A DNA stretch of 64,000 nt from Caulobacteraceae bacterium (GCA_947475875.1 CANJME010000006.1:62001-126000), one strand, 5' to 3'. Positions 56,193 through 64,000 are shown, counted from the stretch's first letter. Made by a program: numbers and translations. Notes: generated from the letters alone by a model not told the origin.

Positions 56193-56994
56193 ATGCGGAT
56201 TTCACGACTCGGAATTGTTGTCCTCGCTCTAGGACTCAGCGCCGGAGCGGGTCTCGCGCAACAACCGGCGGCGCCGGCCCGCGCGGCCGGCTATCTGGCG
56301 GGCGTCGAGGTTGCCCAGGCTGCCGTGGTCCTGCCGCCCGCGCCGGTGGCGGGTTCCGAGCGCTATGAGAACGACCGGCACATCTTCGCCCTCACCCGCC
56401 GGCTGGAAGGCACGCCGCGCTGGGCGCTGGCCCAGGCCGACAATGTCTATACCGCCCCGCACCTGCTGGAAGTGTTCAGCTGCGGGATCGGCGCGAAGAT
56501 GACGCCGCAGAACGCGCCGGTCACCTTGCGCATCCTCTCGAACATGCTGGTCGATCAGAACAAGTTCTCCGCCACCGCCAAGGACGTCTTCAAGCGCCAG
56601 CGGCCCTACCTGATCGATGAAGCCAATATCTGCATTCCCAAGACCGACGGCCTGGCCGCCAGTCCCGACTACCCCTCCGGTCACACGACGCTCGGCTGGA
56701 CTGATCCTGGCGGAGATCGCGCCGGACCGGGCCGAGGGCATCCTGATGCGCGCCCGCGCCTACGGCGAAAGCCGCGTGGTCTGCGGCGTCCACAACGCCA
56801 GCGCCATCGAGGGCGGGCGCACCACCGGCGGCATGGCGGTGGCGGTCATGCACAGCGCACCGGTCTTCCTGGCGGACCTGGCGAGCGCCAAGACCGAGGT
56901 TGCCACCTTGCGCGCCGATCCGGCGAATGCGGTCGATGCGACAGCCTGCAAGGTTGAGCATGATCTCATCGAAAAGACGCCTTACCCGCAGTAA
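56193..56994 (+). pseudogene. PAP2-type class A acid phosphatase with a frameshift
   Basis: A signal peptide (RLGIVVLALGLSAGAGLAQQ) and a class A acid phosphatase domain are split over two frames. The first frame holds the KRQRPYL motif (K-x6-R-P) and DYPSGHTTLGW (P-S-G-H). It then breaks at about 56695-56705 and the homology resumes in the +2 frame at LILAEIAPDRAEGILMRARA and YGESRVVCGVHNASAIEGGR, ending at TAA 56992-56994. A loss of about 8 nt would explain the missing T-W-A-type residues. In addition, the S-R-x5-H-x3-D motif reads SRVVCGVHNASA, with Ala instead of Asp. Either a pseudogene or a local sequence error. It would be a periplasmic phosphatase if intact. Confidence 0.8.
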
Positions 56995-57095
56995 GGCATT
57001 TTCGGTGCGCTATCGCTCGGCTGCGCCTCGCTGCTTGAGCGCGGGCATTTTCGTTGCGCTATCCCCCGGCCTTCGCCGGGGTACTTGAGCGCGGG
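56995..57095. repeat. Two imperfect 49-bp tandem repeats
   Basis: Units begin GGCATTTTCG at 56995 and 57044, share TGCGCTATC and end CTTGAGCGCGG. The middle differs but keeps a hairpin, clearest in unit 2 (CCCCGGC CTTC GCCGGGG). They fill the gap between the convergent phosphatase remnant and the molybdopterin oxidoreductase gene and could act as a 3' hairpin for either. Confidence 0.75.
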
Positions 57096-57845
57096 TTAAA
57101 TCCCGGCGTACCACTCGTAGCCGAAATCCTCCCAGAATCCGCCCGAGCCGCCGCCGATGCCTTTCAGCGAGGCGACCGCTTCGATGCGGCCGATGTACTT
57201 GGCCTGTTTGTAGCCCAGCTGGCGCTCGACCCGCAGGCGCAGGGGCGCGCCGTGTTCCACGGACACCGGCGCGCCGTTCATGTCGTAGGCCAGGATGGTC
57301 TGTTCGTGCCGCGCGTCGGTAAGGTCGATGCTCTCGTAATATTTGCTGGCGCCCAGCGTATCCATGCAGTGGAAGACGATGAACTTCGCCTCGGGCTTCA
57401 GCTTGGCTTGATCGAGCAGGGCTGACAGGCGCGCGCCTTTCCATTTGCCGATGCAGCTCCAGCCTTCGACGCAGTCGTGGCGGGTGATCTGGGTGCGCGA
57501 AGGCAGGGCGCGAAGCTCGGCCAGGGTCAGCGCCAGCGGTGTCTCGACCAGACCGTCGACGACCAGCTTCCATCCGGAAAAGCCGGTGTTCAGATGCGAA
57601 TTGTACTCTTCATCGACCGGCCGCCGGGTGCCGTTGGCCTTGAAGGTGCGCGAGATGTCCGCCTCGGTGAACTCGGGCGCCAGAGCGTGACGGCCGATGA
57701 TGGCGCGCTGAGCGCCCTGGCTCCATTTCTCGGCGACCTTGAGCATCTTGAGGGCGGGGGGCGCGGTGGCCACCTTTTCGCAGCCGGCGGCGATCGTGGC
57801 GCCGACGCCGGCCAGAAGGCCGCGAAGCCAGGTGCGGCGGTTCAT
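57096..57845 (-). CDS. Tat-exported molybdopterin-dependent oxidoreductase (YedY/MsrP-like)
   Basis: 249 residues. The N-terminus MNRRTWLRGLLAGVG has the twin-arginine pattern, and TIAAGC gives a lipobox, so it is probably a folded, lipid-anchored periplasmic protein. The sulfite-oxidase-fold core has the molybdenum ligand Cys125 in TRHDCVEGWSCIGKWKG and the cofactor region MNGAPVSVEHGAPLRLRVER. It is shorter than E. coli MsrP (about 330). The partner gene upstream encodes a cytochrome b561-type membrane protein rather than MsrQ, overlapping by 4 bp. The substrate could be oxidised sulfur compounds; it is not determined here. Confidence 0.88.
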   Translation of the reverse strand: MNRRTWLRGLLAGVGATIAAGCEKVATAPPALKMLKVAEKWSQGAQRAIIGRHALAPEFTEADISRTFKANGTRRPVDEEYNSHLNTGFSGWKLVVDGLVETPLALTLAELRALPSRTQITRHDCVEGWSCIGKWKGARLSALLDQAKLKPEAKFIVFHCMDTLGASKYYESIDLTDARHEQTILAYDMNGAPVSVEHGAPLRLRVERQLGYKQAKYIGRIEAVASLKGIGGGSGGFWEDFGYEWYAGI

Positions 57846-58693
57846 GAGTGGGCCTCCTCGTCCGAGGGAATAATGGCCAGTTTGCCGGTGAGCATGGCGC
57901 GCACCTGATTGAGCGGGCCGGAGAGGATCACGGCCAGCAGATGGACGATGACGAAGGCGACAATGAGGTTGGCGCAGATGAAGTGGATCGACCGGGCGCT
58001 CTGCCGTCCGCCAAAGAGGTCTAGCAGGAAGGGGAAGGCCGCATTCAGCCCCGGCGACATGGTCATGCCGGTCAGGGCTATGGTGGGAAGCAGCAGGAAC
58101 ACGACGCCGGAATAGGCGAGCTTCTGAACCTGGTGATAGCGGGCCGACTCCGGGCCTTTGGAGAATTTCAGACGCAGGTGCGGGTCCTTGAAGATGGTCT
58201 TCAGGTCTCGGCCGCTGGGCAGGACGTCGCGGATCAGGTGGCGGCCGATCAGGCCCGTGACCAGATAGATCAGGCCGTTCACCGCAAACACCCAGGCAAA
58301 GAACAGGTGCCAGTGGCGGCCATTGGTGAGGTCGAACTCGCCGCCCGGAACGGTCATCCAGCCGGGGAAACCCTGGTCCTGCCACTTGCCGTCGAGCTTC
58401 GAGGCGCCGAAGACGCCGGTCGTCTCCACCTTGGCCGAGCCCAGGGTGGTAAAGCCCTTCATTTGGGCGCCGTCCTTGCTGCGTTCGGCGTACATGGAAA
58501 ACCAGGGATGATCGAAGTTTGACGCCTTGCCCCAATAGAGCGCGGCATGGGCGTTGAAGATCTGCAGGCCCGACCCCAGCAGGAGGACCAGGGCGATGAC
58601 ATTGACCCAGTGGTTCAGCCGCACCAGCAGGCCGTGGCGTTTGACCATCACCTTCATCGGGGTCAGGGCGGCTCGGGCCGTCTCGGCGGTCAT
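57842..58693 (-). CDS. Cytochrome b561-type membrane electron carrier
   Basis: 283 residues with four or five transmembrane helices. Haem-ligand histidines are likely in LVRLNHWVNVIALVLLLGSG, in NGRHWHLFFAWVFAVNGLIY, and in RSIHFICANLIVAFVIVHLL. The pattern matches the cytochrome b/b6-domain (Ni-Fe hydrogenase b-type/thiosulfate-reductase-like) family that carries electrons between quinol and a periplasmic partner. It is co-transcribed with the molybdopterin oxidoreductase that follows (4-bp overlap), so it should be that enzyme's electron partner. A periplasmic loop of about 80 residues is unusually long. Confidence 0.9.
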   Translation of the reverse strand: MTAETARAALTPMKVMVKRHGLLVRLNHWVNVIALVLLLGSGLQIFNAHAALYWGKASNFDHPWFSMYAERSKDGAQMKGFTTLGSAKVETTGVFGASKLDGKWQDQGFPGWMTVPGGEFDLTNGRHWHLFFAWVFAVNGLIYLVTGLIGRHLIRDVLPSGRDLKTIFKDPHLRLKFSKGPESARYHQVQKLAYSGVVFLLLPTIALTGMTMSPGLNAAFPFLLDLFGGRQSARSIHFICANLIVAFVIVHLLAVILSGPLNQVRAMLTGKLAIIPSDEEAHS

Positions 58694-58788
58694 GTCCAGA
58701 ATCTCCGTGGGCGCAGAATTGCACAGCGCGCGCGCGTGAGCGAGAGCCCCGGCTTGCGTGGCCCGGCCATCGGTTCTACCTCGATCCC

Positions 58789-59280
58789 ATGACGCAGCCT
58801 TGCGAACATTCGCACGACCGGCAGGCCGGACTTTCTGGGCCGGGCCTCGTCCGCGAGCTTGAGGCGGCGCGGCGGCTTTGCGCCACCCGCGGCGAGCGGC
58901 TGACCCGTCCGCGTGAGCGAGTGCTGGAATTGTTGCTGCAGGCCTCCGGCCCGCTCAAGGCCTATGACCTTCTGGCCGGCATCGCCGGCGGGGCGGGAAA
59001 AGCGGGGCCGCCGACCGTCTACCGCGCGCTGGACTTCCTGGCGGCCCAAGGACTGGTTCATCGGATCGAGAGCCTGAACGCCTTCGTAGCCTGCCGCCAT
59101 CCCGGCGGACACAATGCGGCATTCCTGATCTGCGACTGCTGCGGCGCGACGCGCGAGTTCGATCCGGGCGAGGCGCGGACCCTCGCCGAGGAAGCCCGCC
59201 GGGACGGGTTCGCCCTCTCGGCCGTCACCCTCGAAGCCCACGGCCTTTGCGCCGATTGCCAGAGCGCGCCTCAGGCATGA
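58789..59280 (+). CDS. Fur-family regulator, Zur-like
   Basis: 163 residues. The N-terminus MTQPCEHSHDRQAG is His/Cys-rich. The winged helix includes RLTRPRERVLELLLQASGPL and the recognition segment GPPTVYRALDFLAAQGLVHR. The dimerisation half has FLICDCCGATREF and LCADCQSAPQA, the two CxxC pairs of the structural zinc site. Zur-type proteins repress zinc uptake genes when zinc is bound. No znuABC genes are adjacent; the divergent gene is the cytochrome b. The stop overlaps the next start (ATGA). Confidence 0.88.
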   Translation: MTQPCEHSHDRQAGLSGPGLVRELEAARRLCATRGERLTRPRERVLELLLQASGPLKAYDLLAGIAGGAGKAGPPTVYRALDFLAAQGLVHRIESLNAFVACRHPGGHNAAFLICDCCGATREFDPGEARTLAEEARRDGFALSAVTLEAHGLCADCQSAPQA

Positions 59281-60215
59281 CCGCACCAATCGGGATCGAG
59301 GTCTGGCGCGGCGGCGTCAATACCTGGGAATGCGACTGGATGGGGCATTTCAACGTCCGCTTCTATGTCGCCGCGCTGGAAGAATCCCTGGCCTCGTTCG
59401 CCGCCCAGCTGGGTCTGGAAGATGCCTTCGCCACAACGGCCGGCGCCACAGTTCTGGTCCGTGACCAGCACATACGTTTCCAAAAGGAATCCCACGCCGG
59501 CGACCTGATCTACATGACGGCCGGCGTGCTGGAGATGGGCGAGAGTGACGCCCGCTTCCTGTTCGTGCTGTGGCGCCAGAAGGACCAGCTGCCGGGCGCG
59601 AGCTTCATGGTCAGGGTCAGTCATGTCACCGCGGGCGACGAACGCCCGTTTCCGTGGCCGGCTCTGGCCCGGAAGAAAGCCGCCGCCCTGATGGTGGAGG
59701 CGCCCGACTATGCCCGCGCCCGCAGCGTCACCGAAGCGCCGATCGGATCGGGGGCCAGCCTGAAGCGCGCCGATGAGCTGGGACTGATGCGTCTGACCTC
59801 CGGCGTGATCATGCCGCACGACGCCGATGTGTTCGGGCGGATGAATTCGCAGGTCTTCATCGGCCGGGTGTCCGACGGCGTCGCGGGCCTCGTGGGCGAT
59901 TTCCGCCGTGCCGTCGCCGAACACGCCGAAACCAAACCCGCCCGCGCGGGCGGGGCCGTGTTGGAAAACCGGCTCAGTTATTTCCGCATGCCGAGGATCG
60001 GCGACCGCTTTGAGATCCGCTCCGGAACCTCGGCGCTCGATGGCCGTACCATGGCGCTCTTCCACTGGCTGCTCGATCCGCGCACCGGCGAGGCCTGGGG
60101 CGCGGCCAGCGCGGTGGCTATCGTGCTCGACCTCGATACGCGCAAGATCATCCCGGTATCGCCCGCGGCCGATGCGGTTCTGCGGCCGAAACTGATCGCC
60201 GCCGAGGGCCTATAG
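59277..60215 (+). CDS. Tandem hot-dog acyl-CoA thioesterase-like protein
   Basis: 312 residues from ATG 59277. Two hot-dog domains are visible. The first has WECDWMGHFNVRFYVAALEE, with the D-x-M-G-H-x-N motif of 4-hydroxybenzoyl-CoA-type thioesterases. The second begins near MPHDADVFGRMNSQVFIGRV, a similar but altered motif. Such proteins hydrolyse acyl-CoA or acyl-ACP; the substrate is unknown. Translational coupling to the Zur-like gene is likely (4-bp overlap), though a functional link is not obvious. Its end overlaps the convergent hydrolase gene by 6 bp. Confidence 0.85.
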   Translation: MTAPIGIEVWRGGVNTWECDWMGHFNVRFYVAALEESLASFAAQLGLEDAFATTAGATVLVRDQHIRFQKESHAGDLIYMTAGVLEMGESDARFLFVLWRQKDQLPGASFMVRVSHVTAGDERPFPWPALARKKAAALMVEAPDYARARSVTEAPIGSGASLKRADELGLMRLTSGVIMPHDADVFGRMNSQVFIGRVSDGVAGLVGDFRRAVAEHAETKPARAGGAVLENRLSYFRMPRIGDRFEIRSGTSALDGRTMALFHWLLDPRTGEAWGAASAVAIVLDLDTRKIIPVSPAADAVLRPKLIAAEGL

Positions 60216-61073
60216 GGCCGCGTCCCGCAGCGACTGGCGCACCAGGTCCGGGCGCTCCATCGGCAGGAAGTGGGTGGTTCCCTCGATCTGGACCAGCTTC
60301 AGGTTCGGGTTGGCGACAATGCGGGGATCATCGGCCTTGACCGTGCAGGTCGACTGGATTTCGGCGCGGAACGCCAGCGTAGGTCTGGGCGTCGTCAGCA
60401 GCAGTTCGACGCCATTCTGCCCCTGAGCCACATAGCTTGAGGTCTCCCAGGCCGGATCGCAGGAAAGGCGCACGCCGTCGGCCGTTTCGACGAGCCCGTC
60501 GGCGGCGTAGTCGACCAACATTTCTTCCGGCCAGTTGGTGAAGGCCCCGCGCCCGCGCCAGTTATCGACGGCGGCCTGGCGGCTGGCAAACACCGAGCGG
60601 CGGCGGCGCGCCGCGTCGAGGAAGGGTGAGCTTTCGATCCTATGGCCCGGAGGGTTCGGGTAGAGCACCGGATCGTACAGGATCAGGGATTTCACCTTTT
60701 CGGGGGCCAGGTGCGTCGCCATCAGGCTTGAGGTGCCGCCGAAGGAATGGCCGGCCAGGACCACGGGCTTTTCGAGGGTGAGCGCGCCCAGCACGGCCAG
60801 CAGATCATCGCGCAGGTCCGTCCAGTCGCTCCGGTGAGGGGCGGTGTCCGTGGGCAGGCGCGTGCGCCCATGGCCGCGCAGGTCGAAGGCGATGATCCGC
60901 ATCTCGCCAGCGAGCGGTTCGAGGATGTGGCGGTAGGTGAGGGCGTTGAAGCCGTTGGCGTGGGAAAACACGACATCGACCGGCCGGGCTGGATCGCCAA
61001 AGTCCAGAAAAGCAACTTGCCCTTTTCCGGTCGGCGTGGAGACATCGAGGCTGCGGCGGGCAAAAGCGGTCAT
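60210..61073 (-). CDS. Alpha/beta hydrolase
   Basis: 287 residues from ATG 61073; 20 upstream codons fall within the repeat-rich leader. The fold motifs are an oxyanion HANGFN near the N-terminus, the nucleophile elbow VVLAGHSFGGTSSLMATHLA (G-H-S-F-G) and the acid/His end TTHFLPMERPDLV with the catalytic His. No signal peptide, so cytosolic. It resembles esterase or haloalkane-dehalogenase-like hydrolases; the substrate cannot be set. It converges on the thioesterase gene. Confidence 0.88.
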   Translation of the reverse strand: MTAFARRSLDVSTPTGKGQVAFLDFGDPARPVDVVFSHANGFNALTYRHILEPLAGEMRIIAFDLRGHGRTRLPTDTAPHRSDWTDLRDDLLAVLGALTLEKPVVLAGHSFGGTSSLMATHLAPEKVKSLILYDPVLYPNPPGHRIESSPFLDAARRRRSVFASRQAAVDNWRGRGAFTNWPEEMLVDYAADGLVETADGVRLSCDPAWETSSYVAQGQNGVELLLTTPRPTLAFRAEIQSTCTVKADDPRIVANPNLKLVQIEGTTHFLPMERPDLVRQSLRDAAL

Positions 61074-61110
61074 CGCCCGGCTCGCTATCGTAAACTTGGG
61101 GCCCGCGCCC

Positions 61111-61203
61111 GCTAAAAATGGGGACAGGCACACATTTTCGGTCCCGAGGGTTCAGGGGCGTCCAGGAAGGAGATAAAAAGGTGAGCCAGTCCCCATTTTT
61201 AGC
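61111..61203. repeat. 93-bp inverted-repeat element (MITE/REP-like)
   Basis: Perfect 15-bp terminal inverted repeats GCTAAAAATGGGGAC (61111-61125) and GTCCCCATTTTTAGC (61189-61203) enclose 63 bp with AGGCACACATTTTC. The AATGGGGACAGGCAC-type core resembles repeats linked to REP-associated tyrosine transposases. It lies between divergent genes, 12 bp before the DUF488 start, and contains the likely ribosome-binding context GGAAGGAG at 61165-61172. Confidence 0.75.
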
Positions 61204-61215
61204 CCATCGCCAAGC

Positions 61216-61647
61216 ATGAAACTCGCCACCATCGGCTACGAAAACGACACCCTGGACGGGTTCCTCGGGAGACTGAAGGCCGCGAAGGTGGAAAAGGTCA
61301 TCGACGTGCGGGCCGTGGCCTCATCGCGCAAGGCCGGGTTTTCCAAGAGCCTGCTCGCCGCCAGCCTGGCCGAACAGGGCATCGGCTATGTCCACCTGCG
61401 CGACCTCGGCACGCCCAAGGCCGGGCGCCAGGCGGCGCGAGCTGGAAAGATCGAGGCTATGCACGCCATCTATGAGCAGCAGCTGGCCTTGCCGCAGGCG
61501 CAGCTGCAGCTGGCCGAAGCGGGCGAGATCGCACGGGCGGAAAAATCAGCCCTGCTCTGTTTCGAGGCCGATGTCTGCGGCTGTCACCGCCAGATCGTCG
61601 CCCAGCGCCTGCGAGAGGCGCTGGGGTTCGAGGTCGAGGATCTTTAG
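61216..61647 (+). CDS. DUF488 protein
   Basis: 143 residues of the DUF488 family. It opens with KLATIGYENDTLDGFLGRL, then VIDVRAVASSRKAGFSKSLL (family D-V-R motif), YVHLRDLGTPKAGRQ and the Cys-rich end LLCFEADVCGCHRQIVAQRL (family C-x-E-x-x-x-x-C-H-R). Small soluble protein; biochemical role unknown. ATG 61216 follows the 93-bp repeat closely. The stop overlaps the convergent surface protein gene by 4 bp. Confidence 0.9.
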   Translation: MKLATIGYENDTLDGFLGRLKAAKVEKVIDVRAVASSRKAGFSKSLLAASLAEQGIGYVHLRDLGTPKAGRQAARAGKIEAMHAIYEQQLALPQAQLQLAEAGEIARAEKSALLCFEADVCGCHRQIVAQRLREALGFEVEDL

Positions 61648-62513
61648 GCGTTACCCTGCACCACCCAGTCGCCGGACGCGGTCTGGCAGGCGACGTAGCG
61701 CTGGGTCTCGGCCTGACCGCCGCCCGGGGTGTAGGTCTGATCGAAGGTGCGGCACATCGGCCCGCCTTTCGGGTCGTAACGCGGCTTGCCGTTTCCGTTG
61801 TTGCTGTTCTTGCCGCCCTTAACCGGCGCCTCCTGCAGGCTGGCCTCGGTCACGTAACCCAGGGCGACGCCATTCTGGCCGACCAGGAGCCAGCCGGCCG
61901 TGGCCGGACGTACATAGCCGTCGACGAGGTCGCCGTTGCGCAAGGTTCCCACCTGCGGACTGCCGTTCGAGGGGCGCCCGCGCAGAACCACATTACCGGT
62001 CGCACGATAGGCCCCGCTGGCCGGACTGTAGTTGCGCGGCTGCTCGACGCCGTTCGCCCAACGCACCTGGCTCAGGTTGAACTGGCCGGGCTTGCCGTTC
62101 TGCTCATAGCCGTAGTTGTAGGTCTCAACGACGTGGATCTTGCCAGACGTGCCGTTGGCGCCCTGCCATGTCTGGTCCTTGCCCTGCTGCAGGGCGGTCT
62201 GGGTGGCGGTCTGAGCCCGGCGGCTGTCGTCGGTTCCCATCTTGCAGCCGATGTAGGATCCTGCCGCGGCGCCGATCGCCGCGCCGAGGATGGTGTTGCG
62301 CGTCGTGTTGTTCCCCTTGTCGTCGGAGAGCTTGTTGCCGGCGATGCCGCCGACAATGGCTCCGATCGCCGCGCCCTGGCCCTGCTTGTTGTTGGCGGTC
62401 TGGCAGGAAAAGATGGATGAAAGTGGATTGCCGGACGGGCTGCGGTTCTGGGCCTGGGCCGCGCCGGCGACCAGCAGGCTGGACGCCGCCAAAAGAGTGA
62501 TCAGAGTTTTCAT
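61644..62513 (-). CDS. Glycine-zipper surface protein with SH3-like domain
   Basis: 289 residues from ATG 62513 (MKTLITLLAASSLLVAGAAQ, a clean signal peptide; nine upstream codons ignored). After it comes a 17-kDa-antigen-type glycine zipper (GAAIGAIVGGIAGNKLSDDK, and later TILGAAIGAAAGSYIGCKMG). A bacterial SH3-like domain follows, with TGNVVLRGRPSNGSPQVGTL. The C-terminal segment RYVACQTASGDWVVQGNA is a repeat-type ending. Probably outer-membrane or periplasmic and envelope-binding. Confidence 0.85.
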   Translation of the reverse strand: MKTLITLLAASSLLVAGAAQAQNRSPSGNPLSSIFSCQTANNKQGQGAAIGAIVGGIAGNKLSDDKGNNTTRNTILGAAIGAAAGSYIGCKMGTDDSRRAQTATQTALQQGKDQTWQGANGTSGKIHVVETYNYGYEQNGKPGQFNLSQVRWANGVEQPRNYSPASGAYRATGNVVLRGRPSNGSPQVGTLRNGDLVDGYVRPATAGWLLVGQNGVALGYVTEASLQEAPVKGGKNSNNGNGKPRYDPKGGPMCRTFDQTYTPGGGQAETQRYVACQTASGDWVVQGNA

Positions 62514-62618
62514 GGTTCGCCTCGTGAGCGTTTGAGTCAATGGTGTCCCCGGCCAAGCTTAGCTCTGTTGGTTCAAGGCGGAAATACCCGTGTTGGGAAC
62601 CCGATAGAACTCGCCCTG

Positions 62619-63233
62619 CTAGCGCTCGCCTCGCCGCAGCTGTTCGATCAGAGCGCCGATCGCATCACCCGCCTGGGTCACGGTCGAAGCGCCGGGCAAC
62701 TGGCGGGCCAGGGCGACTGCCAGCTGAACCCCGTCGATGGAGCCTGCATGCCGGGTCGCTTCTTCGTCCTGATAGATGAAGCCATAGACCGGATAGACCG
62801 TGGTTCCGACGTCGTGGGTCGGGTCGTACCAGACCTTGACCTGGCTCCAGTCGCCGTCCCTGGAAACGTCGATCACCGTAACGTTTTCCTCGATCTTGCC
62901 ACGGCGCCCGTCGATCTCCGACCAATTGGCGTGGTCGACCTGAACCTCGTGATCGGAAATGACCTGCGAGACGACCGCCACATGGCCCCTGCGCATGCGG
63001 CCCGAAGGTTTGAACACCAGCACCGAGCCGACCACCGGGGTTCTTCCGGTCTCATACTTGCCGGCCGCCTGACGCCACCAGGTGTAGGCGTCGCCGAACA
63101 GCTGGATGCCCGACAGGATGCGGGCCGCCGGGACGCACTGCCAGTAGTCGGCCGCATTGGCGGCCTGCGGCGCAGCGCTCAGCAGGAGCGATGCGGCAAG
63201 ACAGCCGGCAACGGTTTTGGTCCACAAGGTCAT
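62619..63233 (-). CDS. CHAP-domain (amidase/peptidase) secreted protein
   Basis: 204 residues with a signal peptide (LAASLLLSAAPQAANA). The CHAP-type catalytic Cys is in ADYWQCVPAARILSG, the His in RGHVAVVSQV and a third residue in VDHANWSEIDG. The plan, with GDAYTWWRQAAGKYETG between, fits the small CHAP proteins of Caulobacter and relatives, predicted peptidoglycan amidases or endopeptidases. The C-terminal 50 residues are a low-complexity helical part. It lies about 105 bp upstream of the glycine-zipper gene on the same strand. Confidence 0.88.
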   Translation of the reverse strand: MTLWTKTVAGCLAASLLLSAAPQAANAADYWQCVPAARILSGIQLFGDAYTWWRQAAGKYETGRTPVVGSVLVFKPSGRMRRGHVAVVSQVISDHEVQVDHANWSEIDGRRGKIEENVTVIDVSRDGDWSQVKVWYDPTHDVGTTVYPVYGFIYQDEEATRHAGSIDGVQLAVALARQLPGASTVTQAGDAIGALIEQLRRGER

Positions 63234-63366
63234 AGGCAGGCGGATTCCCCGGGAAGACGCGGGTTTTGGCTAATGATCGCCGCCGATAATGAAAAGAGTC
63301 TTTCCGCCAGATTAATGGGGATGAATGGTCAACTGCCTGTGAATTGAGCAGTGCTCATTCGCCCGG

Positions 63367-64000
63367 TCAGGCGAAACTGGGCTGAATCGCTGTTTTGCGT
63401 TTGCCGAAACCGCGCAGGACGCCGCGCGCCGGCCGCTCGACCAGATGGTGGGCGAGCGCGGCCACCGGGAGGACACCCGCCGTGAACACAAGCCAGAGCC
63501 AGAGCGGCAGCTGCTCTTCGTAGCCCAGAAGCTTGCCCGCCGCGCCGACGAACAACAGCTGCCAGGGAACGCAGACCATGTAGACCGCGTAACTCACCTC
63601 ACCCAGCCATACGCCGACCGGGCCGGAGCCGAAGCGGCTGCCGCTGGTGGTCAGCGAGGCAAGCGAGACCATCAGGGCGCCGAAGGTTAGAACGATCAGG
63701 GCGTCGTGGGCTCTGAGGGCCGCCATGACGACTGCCGCTGTAACCAGCAGGGCCGAAGCGGCTAGCGCCGTAGCGGGCTTTGAAATCGGCCGCGAACGCC
63801 AGACCAGATATGCCGCGCAGCCCAAGGCGAAACAGGGAACGATGCGTAGCGCGCCCCAGGCGATGGTGGCCTGGGTCAGCCTGAAGCCAGCGACCAGCGG
63901 GAACAGAAGATAGAGCCCCGTGAGTAATGCCGCCGCGCCGGCCGCAGCGACATAGGGTCTGGACTTGAGCGCCAGGGCGGCCACGGCGAAGAGCGGGAAG
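63367..64000 (-). CDS. Membrane acyltransferase (acyltransferase 3 family), C-terminal part
   Basis: The minus-strand frame is open to the window end; about 210 residues of the C-terminus are seen. There are several transmembrane helices (VAAAGAAALLTGLYLLFPLV, LAASALLVTAAVVMAALR, LIVLTFGALMVSLASL). Then comes the OafA/acyltransferase-3-like GVWLGEVSYAVYMVCVPWQL and the C-terminal HHLVERPARGVLRGFGKRK, typical of this family. It probably O-acylates a surface glycan. The N-terminus with the catalytic His lies outside the window. Confidence 0.85.
   Translation of the reverse strand, partial: FPLFAVAALALKSRPYVAAAGAAALLTGLYLLFPLVAGFRLTQATIAWGALRIVPCFALGCAAYLVWRSRPISKPATALAASALLVTAAVVMAALRAHDALIVLTFGALMVSLASLTTSGSRFGSGPVGVWLGEVSYAVYMVCVPWQLLFVGAAGKLLGYEEQLPLWLWLVFTAGVLPVAALAHHLVERPARGVLRGFGKRKTAIQPSFA

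Noticed and set aside
56995-57095. CRISPR-like repeats
   Set aside because: Only two imperfect units directly abutting, without spacers or cas genes.
57846-58724. A long minus frame joining the cytochrome b region to the molybdopterin oxidoreductase
   Set aside because: The real cytochrome b reads in another frame (57842-58693) with convincing helices; the long frame is accidental read-through of the oxidoreductase frame.

Overview
The window is about 64 kb of dense, GC-rich bacterial chromosome, most likely from an alphaproteobacterium of the Caulobacteraceae (Caulobacter/Phenylobacterium type). This rests on the gene set and order: dnaG-rpoD; coxB-coxA-ctaB-coxF-ctaG-coxC-DUF983-SURF1-thrC-M16 peptidase; an alphaproteobacterial-type DnaG; a Flp pilin with a TacA/sigma-54-like and CtrA-like upstream region; a large TonB-dependent receptor; and frequent GTG/TTG starts and 4-bp ATGA/GTGA overlaps. 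I assign the lineage by recognition only; no search was possible.

Layout. 1-4.7 kb: end of ilvC, a small lipoprotein, purN and a TonB-dependent receptor. 4.7-15.2 kb: an exported M16 protease, carA, an orphan BlaI-type repressor, dnaG, a small secreted TonB-like protein with an apparent CTG start, rpoD and a metallo-beta-lactamase-fold hydrolase. 15.4-25.7 kb: the aa3-type cytochrome c oxidase and assembly operon, running into thrC, a processing-type M16 peptidase and an L-2-hydroxyglutarate-oxidase-like flavoprotein. 25.8-29.6 kb: a tRNA-Met(CAT), a degenerate histidine kinase fused to an intact receiver, and the queC-queE-queD queuosine genes with two small unknown genes. 29.7-41.8 kb: housekeeping genes (pirin, aroC, a J-domain protein, pdxH, an acyl-CoA synthetase), a peptide ABC transporter without its ATPases, two small hydrolases, a pilin and a DUF1003 protein.

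41.8-50.9 kb is the accessory part. It holds two tandem secreted quinohemoproteins with N-terminal heme c, a third secreted protein sharing their Gly-Arg-rich linker, debris of what looks like a nitrate-assimilation operon (an nrtD-like ATPase without its P-loop and a broken cobA-like tail) on both sides of that third gene, and a dcm-cysK-vsr group. 50.9-57 kb: a glycosyltransferase-like protein, one reading frame joining a TetR-type DNA-binding domain to a GT4 glycosyltransferase, an ornithine-decarboxylase-type enzyme followed by a deoxyhypusine-synthase homologue (probable polyamine pair), and a frameshifted acid phosphatase. 57-64 kb: a Tat-exported molybdopterin oxidoreductase with a membrane cytochrome b, a Zur-type regulator, a thioesterase, an alpha/beta hydrolase, DUF488, a glycine-zipper surface protein, a CHAP protein and the end of an acyltransferase.

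Small dispersed repeats sit between genes: three palindromic elements with CGTCAYCC-type ends, two same-length 128-bp elements, a 93-bp inverted-repeat element and a 49-bp tandem duplication. No CRISPR array, intact insertion sequence, prophage or rRNA gene was seen. No gene-free stretch clearly exceeds 300 bases; the longest (11842-12132, 40978-41270 and 47857-48150) are described under rpoD, the pilin promoter and the cobA remnant.
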